In this document: in pieces, positions 1 through 8,422 of the stretch
Layout of the letters: every line of letters begins with the position of its first letter
Position numbering within the stretch: the first letter of the stretch is position 1
NCBI GenBank assembly: GCA_947466225.1
Contig: CANIBL010000006.1
Coordinates: 1-64,000, forward strand
Reading direction: 5' to 3'
Source: Deltaproteobacteria bacterium
Lineage (GTDB): Bacteria; Bdellovibrionota_B; Oligoflexia; Oligoflexales; Bog-1112
DNA: 64,000 nt
Program-made: the position numbers and the translations under genes
Notes under the pieces: model-generated
What the model was told of the DNA's origin: nothing
Seen by the model: only the letters and a program-made list of their open reading frames with translations
The model's database searches: none

Positions 1-2
1 AT

Positions 3-122
3 ATTTCCGTTATCGATGTTACCAAAGGCTTTCATGGGCTGTCCGAAATTCTTGTTTATCGCCATAACCTGAAAAAGCGTCTAAAAGCTACTTTCGATCA
101 ACAGCCAAAATTTGTCCCATAA
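3..122 (+). CDS. possible C-terminal end of a gene that starts before the window
   Basis: Reading frame 3 is open from the window edge to a TAA at 120-122 and gives about 39 residues with a mixed, protein-like composition (ends ...DQQPKFVP). No family is recognisable from so short a tail. It could equally be chance. The 78 bases between it and the next gene hold a short 'ggcatgacggga' stretch that also occurs in the REP-like repeats near 17.1 and 17.9 kb, but no other feature. Confidence 0.25.
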   Translation: MSVIDVTKGFHGLSEILVYRHNLKKRLKATFDQQPKFVP

Positions 123-200
123 CCAAAAATTACCAAAGCCCTTGTCCCGAAAAGCTTTGCTTCTTAAACGAACAGCATTGGCATGACGGGAAAAAATTCT

Positions 201-944
201 CTACAGCATCGTCAATCGAAAGTGAAAATGGCCCACGGTCTGTCCATGTAGATCCCCGCAATGTACGCCCATCTCGATAAATTTCCCTACTGCAAGCGCT
301 TCTGCCATTTCGCGCGCCACCAGCCCCCAAAAATCTCGTCGCTCTTCTTCAGAGGCGCGGCGAGAGAAATCCACGATGGTCTTATATTGCCCTGTGGGTA
401 TGATCAACCGAGTGCCCCCGGGGGTAGAAAAACTACGCGAAAAAGGCGTTACTTCGACTCTCTCTACCTTATAGCTACTTGCAGGGTCTTGTAGTTTTTT
501 TACAAACGTTGATTGTGCAATGATGTAGCCAAATGCATGAGGATTGTCACCATCCCGATGTAAGTATCCCGGTTCCGTTCCCTTTTTTGTCGCTTTAATC
601 TGCAACTGAAGAGGCACGGTATTTGCTGGTGAAATCGTATGAAACCCAAACCCAAATGTATCAAAATCATTCGTCTTTGCCATGTCACCCCAAAATTGGT
701 GAAACCACAGCTGAAAGGAATCGTCTACTTTAAGCTTTTGCGCAAACTGCACCATCGTCTCTCGCATATCAAGCGTCAGTGTAGCCACACCATCCATTTC
801 AAGCTTTTGCACCTTAGAAAAACGGGGACTGAACGGAGTCGACCGCACTCCTTCTGGCTGATGTTCTGCTTGACGGGTCTCTACACTGCTACAACCAACA
901 GCCCCAATAACAGCCAATCCCCAGATGCAGTGCACCACTCGCAT
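201..944 (-). CDS. hypothetical lipoprotein
   Basis: The 247-aa product starts with a short basic n-region, a hydrophobic stretch and a lipobox-like AVGC at about residues 15-18, so it is probably exported and acylated at Cys18. The mature part has a few weakly hydrophobic strands and ends GQTVGHFHFRLTML. No domain is recognised. The ATG at 944 has a purine-rich AGGGGGAA upstream. It lies 47 bp downstream of another secreted protein on the same strand, and the two may be cotranscribed with gltX. Function unknown. Confidence 0.7.
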   Translation of the reverse strand: MRVVHCIWGLAVIGAVGCSSVETRQAEHQPEGVRSTPFSPRFSKVQKLEMDGVATLTLDMRETMVQFAQKLKVDDSFQLWFHQFWGDMAKTNDFDTFGFGFHTISPANTVPLQLQIKATKKGTEPGYLHRDGDNPHAFGYIIAQSTFVKKLQDPASSYKVERVEVTPFSRSFSTPGGTRLIIPTGQYKTIVDFSRRASEEERRDFWGLVAREMAEALAVGKFIEMGVHCGDLHGQTVGHFHFRLTML

Positions 945-991
945 GTATTCCCCCTGATTATTACTCTGTCTTTGTAAGATCCGTTTCGATA

Positions 992-3286
992 TCAGAACCA
1001 GACCGCCCCCCCCGGTGACACAGAAGTGGCAGAGTCAGGGCGAAGACCTTCCTTTTCAGCGTGGAGCTTTGCGATTTCTGCGCCCAATGGGGCCAATGCA
1101 TGCAAATACGCAAAAGTAGGAAACACCAAGGGCTGAGAAAAAGAGCCGGAAGTGGATGCACCATCCTTGCTGATTCTCTCTGCTTTCAGATACTCTTTTC
1201 GACAGTTTTTCCATTTTTCCAGTAATGCAGGCCACTGTTGTAGCATCTGAGGTATTTCCATTAATAAGGCAAGATTTTCTTTCGTTGCCTCAATATCATG
1301 CTGTTGTTTCCACATAAAATCAGGAAACGCAAAAGACTGTCGATAATACATCAAAGAATCATGTAAAAGTTGTGCGACATTTTGACTTCCAAGAGTCGCT
1401 TCTGCTACTTCTAATCGCTCTAGCGTGCCTAACACACTGGCCTTTGACACCCATTCTTTGGTCGCATGATAGTGTGCAACCTCTCGTTCCATTTGCGCAA
1501 CCAGCGCCAATGCGTCATCATAAAAGCAATGCCGAATCCATGCCAGCAGATACTCTGCCAATCCAAGACAAACTTCTAGATTATCCGGCCCAGGCGTGCC
1601 CTGATTCACCAACTCCCATGCATGTAGAAAAGCCTTCTGCCCTTCTTGAAAATTTCCATGGGTATATCGCCATAAAATGGCATCTCGTTGAGCCTGCCTC
1701 CATGCTGGCTCTGGCGCTTGCACCACTTCTTGTTGGGCCCGCTCTTGCAGCCGCTGTATCTCTTCTGCAGTCTGCGCCTGTTTTTTGGCACAGTATGCAG
1801 CATATGCCTCGGCTTGAAGCCGCTCTTTTAGCGCTTGTTTTGCCTGTTTTTGTGCTTGCATTTCTTTCCGCACTTTTTCTTGCTCTCCAGCCTCCTCTTC
1901 AAGCAGTTCCTCTCGCGCAACCTCCCGCTCTGCCTCATCGAGAAGGAGGATTGCCTGCTGTAGTCCTTTTTTTCTCTCATGCAGGTACTCGCGCGCTTGG
2001 ATCATAGTTGGGAAATTCATGCGGGAAATTATAAGTGCTTGTTTTATCCATCGGACTTCAGGGGTCGAAATTAGATCGTCTTTCGCACCAAAAGCCTGAA
2101 AGGTTTCCTCTCTCCCATCTTGACGTGTCGCATCATATTGTGCCTGTACCATGGGCAGTCGGCTGTGAACCCACCTTTCGACTTGGAGATAGTATTGATA
2201 AATATTTTGTGCTGGTACCATATCTTGCGGATTTTTCTCCAGGGGAGAGTCTAGGCCCAAATCTATGTAACAAGCAGAGGCAACGCCCACTGATACCGCC
2301 CCCCACGCTGCTGACAGGATCATATTGGGATCAATGGGTTGCTTGTCCCAGTAGGGTGCAAGCAACCCATATGTTTCTGCTACCTGTGCTGCCACTCCTT
2401 CGCTTGTATCCAGCAACAAGGTCTTCCAATATCCTGTGAGCAGAATCATACGGGTGCGATACATATCTGCATCGGAGGAAAATGTTGTTTCCTGCAAAGC
2501 TGGGGCTTTGACAAGAGACAGCAACTGGACCAACGTATCTTGATATGACATAGAGGCCCGACGGGCTTTTTGGCCGCCGGTAGCCGTTTGTGTGAGATAG
2601 TGACGCGTTTGATGCGCGCCACAGGACTGGGGTATCCAACTCAAATGAGCCAAAAAATCGCCAACTTGCGACAGGTAGATGGGTCTAATGCCTGGGTCAG
2701 CAGAAAAACCGGCCTTCTTTAAAACATTCGGGGAGATTTCGGCTAGCTCTACCTCAACTTCTGCAGCAAAGGCCATCCAGGTTTGGATAAAAGAAAAAGC
2801 CCTCTCCAGTTGTCCTGGAATATAGCTTCGTTTTTCCTCTAACGAAAGATCTCTACGTGTCGTTAATTCTATATCAGCTGCAGCAAACGAAAGCTGTTGA
2901 GCTGTTTCCATATACACAGAAATAGTGCCAAAAAATTTTACTTGCGAAGTTGTTACGAGAACTGTTGGGGCTTTCAAGTGTCGCAACTGCACCAATACAG
3001 CCTCACGAAATTGGGCCACGCTTTCCTGAACCAATGGACCGAAGTCATTTTGTTCAGATATCGTTTCCCATTTCATCCGATCTGGCTCCCTCATCATATT
3101 CAGATATACGTCCTTTGCTTTAACCAAGGTCGTTCGAAAAGGGGAACCGCGAAGAACCTGTGTGGCATCGGATGCAGCATCTCGCGCCGGCTTTACTTGG
3201 CTGCCTCTATTTCTCCCTCTACCCGCTTGGGCAGAAAGGGCAAACCCAAAGCAAAGCAACATCGAAATTGTACGTATCACATACAT
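992..3286 (-). CDS. large secreted protein with central coiled coil
   Basis: The product is about 764 aa with a clear signal peptide ending LSAQA at about residue 22, so it should be periplasmic or outer-membrane associated. The ATG at 3286 is chosen because GGAG lies 5 bases before it. The in-frame GTG at 3292 would sit almost on the SD. From about residue 420 to 500 there is a highly charged, heptad-like Glu/Lys/Gln/Ala stretch typical of a coiled coil, followed by helix-rich repeats that might be TPR-like. No catalytic motif is visible. It follows gltX by 44 bp on the same strand. Confidence 0.7.
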   Translation of the reverse strand: MYVIRTISMLLCFGFALSAQAGRGRNRGSQVKPARDAASDATQVLRGSPFRTTLVKAKDVYLNMMREPDRMKWETISEQNDFGPLVQESVAQFREAVLVQLRHLKAPTVLVTTSQVKFFGTISVYMETAQQLSFAAADIELTTRRDLSLEEKRSYIPGQLERAFSFIQTWMAFAAEVEVELAEISPNVLKKAGFSADPGIRPIYLSQVGDFLAHLSWIPQSCGAHQTRHYLTQTATGGQKARRASMSYQDTLVQLLSLVKAPALQETTFSSDADMYRTRMILLTGYWKTLLLDTSEGVAAQVAETYGLLAPYWDKQPIDPNMILSAAWGAVSVGVASACYIDLGLDSPLEKNPQDMVPAQNIYQYYLQVERWVHSRLPMVQAQYDATRQDGREETFQAFGAKDDLISTPEVRWIKQALIISRMNFPTMIQAREYLHERKKGLQQAILLLDEAEREVAREELLEEEAGEQEKVRKEMQAQKQAKQALKERLQAEAYAAYCAKKQAQTAEEIQRLQERAQQEVVQAPEPAWRQAQRDAILWRYTHGNFQEGQKAFLHAWELVNQGTPGPDNLEVCLGLAEYLLAWIRHCFYDDALALVAQMEREVAHYHATKEWVSKASVLGTLERLEVAEATLGSQNVAQLLHDSLMYYRQSFAFPDFMWKQQHDIEATKENLALLMEIPQMLQQWPALLEKWKNCRKEYLKAERISKDGASTSGSFSQPLVFPTFAYLHALAPLGAEIAKLHAEKEGLRPDSATSVSPGGAVWF

Positions 3287-3330
3287 AGACACTCCATAAT
3301 CTCACGATTGAGGTGGTATTTTTTGAAAAC

Positions 3331-4767
3331 CTAGATATTTTGCAAGTAGTTTCGTATGCGAAAGCGCACCATCTCTCGGCCCAGTACTTCCAAGGTTTCC
3401 ACTAGAGGGGGCGAGTCCTTTCGACCCGTTACAATCAGGCGCAAGGGCATAAAGTAGTCCTTGGGTTTCCATTGCAACGACTCTCGATGTTGGTTCAGCG
3501 CAGCCTCGATGGTGGCACAATCCCACTGATATACATCGTCGAGCACGAGCAACAAACTCTCCATGCCTTTCGAAAAATCCGCTTGTGGCATAGAAGTGGG
3601 ACATACACCAAGCCCCTGATAGGATAATGCGCCTGTGAAAAAGAAATCCGCCTTCTCCACAAAAGATTCCCAACAATCCAGACGACTGCGAAGCAGGGGA
3701 TAGAGTTTACGCAAGTATGACTCGGAGAAGACCTCCTCGCGAATTTTCGCCACAAACTCCTCTTCGCTTACTTGCTGCAAGTAGTGTTGGTTGAGCCACA
3801 AGAGCTTTTGCATATCAAAGATGGGGCTACCCAAATGGATCTTCTCCAACACAAATTTTTCCTGCATCTCGGCAACAGTGAAAATCTCTTGGGTCTCCGA
3901 GTAAGACCATCCCATAAGAGCCAGAAAATTGAGCATGGCAGCTGGTAAGATTCCCTTGCGCTGGTAGTAGGTAAGAGACACAGGATTTTTTCGTTTGGAA
4001 ATCTTCGACTTATCGGGATTTCGCAACAAGGGTAGATGCAAAAATACCGGAGCGCTCCATCCAAAAGCCGCATAGAGAAGCACATGCTTCGGCGTTGAGG
4101 AAATCCACTCTTCGGCGCGAATTACATGAGAAATTTTCATCAAATGATCGTCGACCACATTGGCCAAATGGTAGGTAGGAAATCCGTCGGCTTTCAAAAT
4201 GACCTGATCATCTACCTGGTGGTTGTCGATGGAAATCACCCCACGCAACGTATCCACAAAATCGGTCTTTCCTGCTAAGGGGACCTTCATCCGCACCACA
4301 AATGAAGCTTGTGCCTGGAGCTGAGCTTCGACTTGAGGGGCAGATAGTTCACGGCAATGCCGATCATAGCCGGTGGTAAGTCCTTTGGCTCGCTGCTCCG
4401 TACGCACGGTATCGAGACGAGCACTGGAGCAGAAACACCGATAGGCTTTGCCGCTCTCCAAAAGCTGGTGCACATGTTGCACATAGATCGCTTGCCGCTC
4501 AGATTGGCGATAGGGCCCGTACGGGCCCCCGATATCAGGACCCTCATCCCACTGGAGGCCGAGCCACTTGAGACTCGACATAATGTTAGCTTCACTGCTA
4601 GGCTTGGCCCGTTCTCGATCCGTATCCTCGATACGCAGCACCAGTTTCCCGTTGTTTTGCTTGCAAAACACATAGTTAAACAGAGTCGTATAGGCCAATC
4701 CCACATGAGGATCCCCCGTGGGAGAGGGGGCAATGCGAAGACGAATAGGTTGAGTCGGTGCTGTCAT
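3331..4767 (-). CDS. gltX: glutamyl-tRNA synthetase
   Basis: Class I aminoacyl-tRNA synthetase that charges tRNA-Glu (cytosol). The 478-aa length is normal. The N-terminus has PSPTGDPHVGLAYT, a HIGH-type signature (HVGL), at about residue 15-28. The KMSKS-type loop reads KISKR at about residue 258. A cysteine-containing insertion (CFC, later HCREL) near residues 100-130 resembles the zinc-type site of some GluRS. The C-terminal anticodon-binding part is helical. Discriminating versus non-discriminating specificity cannot be told from sequence. The gene is divergent from the barrel-like gene at 4868 across about 100 bp, which must hold both promoters. Confidence 0.96.
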   Translation of the reverse strand: MTAPTQPIRLRIAPSPTGDPHVGLAYTTLFNYVFCKQNNGKLVLRIEDTDRERAKPSSEANIMSSLKWLGLQWDEGPDIGGPYGPYRQSERQAIYVQHVHQLLESGKAYRCFCSSARLDTVRTEQRAKGLTTGYDRHCRELSAPQVEAQLQAQASFVVRMKVPLAGKTDFVDTLRGVISIDNHQVDDQVILKADGFPTYHLANVVDDHLMKISHVIRAEEWISSTPKHVLLYAAFGWSAPVFLHLPLLRNPDKSKISKRKNPVSLTYYQRKGILPAAMLNFLALMGWSYSETQEIFTVAEMQEKFVLEKIHLGSPIFDMQKLLWLNQHYLQQVSEEEFVAKIREEVFSESYLRKLYPLLRSRLDCWESFVEKADFFFTGALSYQGLGVCPTSMPQADFSKGMESLLLVLDDVYQWDCATIEAALNQHRESLQWKPKDYFMPLRLIVTGRKDSPPLVETLEVLGREMVRFRIRNYLQNI

Positions 4768-4867
4768 GGTCGCTCTCGTTATAGGCGTTCGATGGAAACA
4801 AATGTCATACTATTTTTAGCACCGGTTATACAAGGGCTACGCCCAATTTTGCACAGGAGCCGTCTTT

Positions 4868-5581
4868 ATGCGCACCCTATTTTCGGTCCTCAGCCTCATC
4901 TTGGTACCGCTTTCCCTCCTTGCAACCCCCAGTGAATCCGAGACTCACGCAACCCTGCGCAGCTTGAACAGCTGGGGCACTGTGGAGTCTGCTGCCGCCC
5001 ATGGCATTACCGGCTTTCGCCTTGGAGCAGGCATAACAAGCTTTGATGTACCTGAGGCCTCTCAAGCTACTTTTGCCCAAGATACTGGATATACAGGGCC
5101 GGAGGGGCGCGTGTTGTTTCCCAAGCTTCAGGTGACCAAAGGGCTTTGGTACCCCTTTGATCTGGGGCTGGTCTATGGGCAGCTGCAACACAGCGACATC
5201 AGTCAGCTCGGCGGATATTTGCAATGGACCCTCTATGAAGGCCTGGCTCAACCAGCTTTTGCCCTTCGCGGTACCTACAGCCGTATACAAGGATTGCAAA
5301 GTGGAGCCCTTGAAAGTGGGGGACTTTATGCGGTAACCAGCTGGGGGGTACCTTTTGTGACGCTTTTCGCTAGCTATGGCGCTGTGCAGACACGGGGTAC
5401 CGTGCCGGCGACAGAGGCAAACACAGAACCCACAAGCCAAACCTGGTGGCAACCAGAAGCAAGCGTTGGGGCCAATCTCACCCTTCTTCCGCCTTTTGCC
5501 GTACTTGGGATAGAGGCAACCTCCTTGCTGAACACAGGTAATAAACTGATCTTACAAGCCAAGCTCAGTGTCGGATTGTAA
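4868..5581 (+). CDS. small outer-membrane beta-barrel-like protein
   Basis: The 237-aa protein has an N-terminal signal peptide (MRTLFSVLSLILVPLSLLAT). The mature region alternates aromatic and glycine-rich strands (for example LGGYLQWTLYEG and ASVGANLTLLPPFAVLGIEA). It ends LSVGL, close to the alternating hydrophobic C-terminus of outer-membrane barrels. The SD AGGAG lies 8 bases before the ATG. A specific family cannot be named. It is transcribed towards the frameshifted Ig-like lipoprotein gene and stops 20 bp from it, with no convincing terminator hairpin between them. Confidence 0.7.
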   Translation: MRTLFSVLSLILVPLSLLATPSESETHATLRSLNSWGTVESAAAHGITGFRLGAGITSFDVPEASQATFAQDTGYTGPEGRVLFPKLQVTKGLWYPFDLGLVYGQLQHSDISQLGGYLQWTLYEGLAQPAFALRGTYSRIQGLQSGALESGGLYAVTSWGVPFVTLFASYGAVQTRGTVPATEANTEPTSQTWWQPEASVGANLTLLPPFAVLGIEATSLLNTGNKLILQAKLSVGL

Positions 5582-5601
5582 GAGGCTTTTCTCCCCTCCC
5601 C

Positions 5602-6588
5602 CTATTGTTCGACGCAGTACAAACTGTGTACAACTCCACAAGAATAACTCCAGTACGCAATCGTGCTATAGATCCTGGCATAATTGGTCCCTGCTTCTGA
5701 GAAGCCACCTGTGGAAGTCCAGTTGGTACAGGTCGTCGCAAACGTCGTCCAATCCGAATTCAGCCCCGTCCACGAAGGCGAAAATGCCGTAGTACCAGCA
5801 TTGCTGATGGAATTAGTCAGGTAGGGCGGGTCGAGAACAAAAATGCTGGCGGCTGTGGTTATCCCAATCAGAGTCGAGCCATCGAGTTGACCGTACATCG
5901 TATTGGGACGTAAGGGCCAGTCGAGGTTTTCGCTCGCACCACCGCTACAATTGGCTGTGGTACATGCGATACGATTTGATGCGGCTAGCATGGCTTTGTA
6001 CGTGCTCCCATCTGTTGGTTTGCGACTATCTCCACTGCAAATTGCATCTGCACCGCTTAGCCCCCCCATGGATCCATTTGTTGTGCTGAAGGTGACAAAA
6101 ATTCTCTTATAAGCAGCAGTCAGCGTAATGGTGTGACTCCCCGTTCCTGTATTGCCAGCCGCATCTGTGATGCCACTGAGTGCAGTGACAAGAAGGAGCG
6201 TTTGGGCATTGGAGCAAGCCCCCCCGGATAAATTCACGGTTATAGTTGAGGTACCCGATCCACTCACGCTAGAAATTGCAGGCAAAGTTCCGCATGTGCT
6301 GCTGGAGCTGATCGTAAAATTGCTTGTAGTGGCACTTACACTTTTCGAAAATGTAAGTGAAATACTGCTGGGAAAGGAGGTGAAAAATCGCGTATCAGTG
6401 GCAGGATTCGAACTAGAGAAAGTGGGTACCGTGTTGTCCACAGTAATAAGAAGGCTTTCAGGGGAAACTGTGGATAAGTTGCCGACTGCATCTTTGACAG
6501 TGGCTGCATTGACATGCAGGGTCATTGTACCGTTTCCTGTACATCCACTGAGGGAGATTGTAGCCCCTGTGGGTAAAATGGATCCCAC
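5602..6588 (-). CDS. C-terminal half of frameshifted lipoprotein: Ig-like repeat and DUF1554-type domain
   Basis: The frame is open from a stop at about 6724. The GTG at 6588 is only a formal start, and codons between 6588 and 6723 encode protein matching repeats in the adjoining gene part (LSTIAVTFAPSNAG...). The first 150 residues are one or two bacterial Ig-like repeats. Residues about 158-328 (starting KRIFVTFS) match the DUF1554 pattern known from Leptospira surface lipoproteins: GGLSGADAICSGD, YKAMLAASNRIACTTANC, a WTGL...W core and paired cysteines. It probably belongs to one coding sequence with 6686-8191, reading -1/+1 around 6716-6724. Whether the break is real or a sequencing error cannot be told here. 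Confidence 0.75.
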   Translation of the reverse strand: MGSILPTGATISLSGCTGNGTMTLHVNAATVKDAVGNLSTVSPESLLITVDNTVPTFSSSNPATDTRFFTSFPSSISLTFSKSVSATTSNFTISSSSTCGTLPAISSVSGSGTSTITVNLSGGACSNAQTLLLVTALSGITDAAGNTGTGSHTITLTAAYKRIFVTFSTTNGSMGGLSGADAICSGDSRKPTDGSTYKAMLAASNRIACTTANCSGGASENLDWPLRPNTMYGQLDGSTLIGITTAASIFVLDPPYLTNSISNAGTTAFSPSWTGLNSDWTTFATTCTNWTSTGGFSEAGTNYARIYSTIAYWSYSCGVVHSLYCVEQ

Positions 6589-6685
6589 GGTTACCGTACA
6601 ACTCGGTGATCCTGTGGCAACCGTCGTGGTGACCCCACCTCCGGTACTGGTAAGTGGGGTCCCCGTTTCTACTGTGCCTCCTGCA

Positions 6686-8191
6686 TTAGATGGCGCAAAG
6701 GTAACAGCGATGGTGGAAAGTAGTTAAAGAAGGGGCTCCCAGGAAGGCACTTGGGCCTACGGTATCTACTGTATACGTTCGAGTGATTGTTGAGCCAGTA
6801 CCGGAGTTTTCCAGCGTATCTTTCAGCGCAGTCGGATTTACCGCAACAGAGAGAGTTTGCCCATTGGTACAAGAGCCGCCAGAGAGAGAAAGGGTGGCAA
6901 TCATATTCCCACCTCCCATAGTTACAGTTCCTTTTGTAGGCAGGGAAGAACACGTACCGGTTAGGACAAAGTTATCAACTGGTAGGGCATGCATTGCCTT
7001 GCTAAAGGTAGCCAGGATCGAAGTCGGAGTTGGGTTCACATAGCTGGTCGCGGGAAAAAGACTGTCCAGGGTGGGTGCTGTATTGTCTACCGTAATCAGA
7101 GCACTTTCGGCTGAGGTGGCGGATAAGTTCCCGAGTGGGTCCGTAGCGGTGCCTGCATCTACGTGTACGGTAAAAGTACCCGTTCCACTGCAGCCACTCA
7201 AAGTGATGATCGGACTGCTGGGCGTAGTCAGGAGGTCTACAGCCACTGTACAAGAAGGGGTACCTGTAAGGGGGGTCAGCGTAATGCCGCCTCCACTTGC
7301 AGTCAGTGCACTGGTGAGAACAGGGTTGCCTGACGCAGATGCAGCATATTTCACTGTAACTGTCGCAGTATGTAATACGGTAAGTACTGTCGAAGAAGGC
7401 GTCCCCACTGTTGCGAGAGGCCCTGTGGTAGCCAAGGTATACGTATTACTACTGACAGTGCCTGTACCTGCGACACCCGCTGCGCTTGTTACGGTAGTGG
7501 GGTCCAGAGAGACCATCAGCGTCTGCGTGTCCAAACATGTTCCATCAGAGAGAGAAAGGGTTGCCGTAGTACCATCTGTACTCATTGCCACCGCCTGTGT
7601 AGTGGGTAAAGTGGCGCAGGTGCCGCTGAGGGAAAAGTTACTGACAGACAGAGGACTCATTGCTTCACTAAATATTGCGACGATTGTCTTCGGAAGGGGA
7701 TTCACCAGATTGGTTGCAGGCACGAGAGAGGAAAGCGTGGGAGATAGAGCCTCTGCCGTTGCCTGAGAGAAGATGGTGGATACCCCCGTATTTTTAGAGG
7801 CATCTGTGACGAGAATGGAAAAATAGTACAGCGTGTTTGGGGTAAGGGCAGAGACTGTTGTTGAGAGAGTATCTGGTTTTGTGATTCCTCCGTGGATCCA
7901 ATTTTTCCGCAGTATGGCTGGAGATACCTTGATGCCACCGGGCTTTTTCTGGGTGTAGTAAAGCAAATAGGTTAAAGATTTTGATGGATTACTTGTGTCA
8001 ACAGCGGCTCTCCAGTTTACTGTGATAGAAGTGGTTGTCACCTCGGTAAAGGTGATGGAAGAGGCGGCTGTAAGTGCTGCAGTCAGAGCGGCAGTATCTG
8101 TACTGCTGATATGTGATCCACATCTCAGCCCAGCAAAAAGGATAAAGAGGCTACCGATCAGGGAGAGAAACCACTTCCAGGTCACTTTCAT
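6686..8191 (-). CDS. N-terminal half of frameshifted lipoprotein: FN3-like plus Ig-like repeats
   Basis: The product starts MKVTWKWFLSLIGSLFILFA with a loose lipobox (GLRC), so it is probably a surface or periplasmic lipoprotein. It carries one fibronectin-III-like module (about residues 40-145, with NTLYYFSILVTD) and then several about 100-residue Ig-like repeats with recurring ITVDNTAPT/YTVDTVGPS linkers and FSEAMSPL/FSKAMHAL strands. After SAFLGAPSLTT the frame runs into an unrelated tail (FHHRCYLCAI) and stops at 6686. Repeat comparison shows the sequence continues in another frame as STIAVTF. One inserted base near 6720 would restore an approximately 860-aa protein ending in DUF1554. Confidence 0.75.
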   Translation of the reverse strand: MKVTWKWFLSLIGSLFILFAGLRCGSHISSTDTAALTAALTAASSITFTEVTTTSITVNWRAAVDTSNPSKSLTYLLYYTQKKPGGIKVSPAILRKNWIHGGITKPDTLSTTVSALTPNTLYYFSILVTDASKNTGVSTIFSQATAEALSPTLSSLVPATNLVNPLPKTIVAIFSEAMSPLSVSNFSLSGTCATLPTTQAVAMSTDGTTATLSLSDGTCLDTQTLMVSLDPTTVTSAAGVAGTGTVSSNTYTLATTGPLATVGTPSSTVLTVLHTATVTVKYAASASGNPVLTSALTASGGGITLTPLTGTPSCTVAVDLLTTPSSPIITLSGCSGTGTFTVHVDAGTATDPLGNLSATSAESALITVDNTAPTLDSLFPATSYVNPTPTSILATFSKAMHALPVDNFVLTGTCSSLPTKGTVTMGGGNMIATLSLSGGSCTNGQTLSVAVNPTALKDTLENSGTGSTITRTYTVDTVGPSAFLGAPSLTTFHHRCYLCAI

Positions 8192-8422
8192 ACCGATCTC
8201 CTGTCAACGTCGAGCTCAATCTCCATGTGAGTGCCCCTGTTATAGGCCTCATCGGCTTCATGCTGGGAAAGATGACTCACTCGTCTTGAAACATGAGAGC
8301 AGAGGCAATAGCCCCTCCCCTTCTACTAGAAATCTTTCCTCGGCCATGATATACCGCCGTCTGCACCGTTCGGGATGTCGCCAAGTCGCCAGTCTCCGAC
8401 CCAGCTTGAGAGGATATCCCGC

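Noticed and set aside
1372-2007. 211-aa plus-strand frame opposite the 764-aa secreted protein
   Set aside because: Antisense; the minus-strand gene has signal peptide, SD and coiled coil.
4357-4935. 192-aa plus-strand frame opposite gltX
   Set aside because: Shadow of gltX, no start signal, low-complexity composition.
6152-7766. Long plus-strand frames opposite the Ig-like lipoprotein gene
   Set aside because: They are antisense shadows of repeat-rich coding DNA; the minus strand encodes the recognisable domains.
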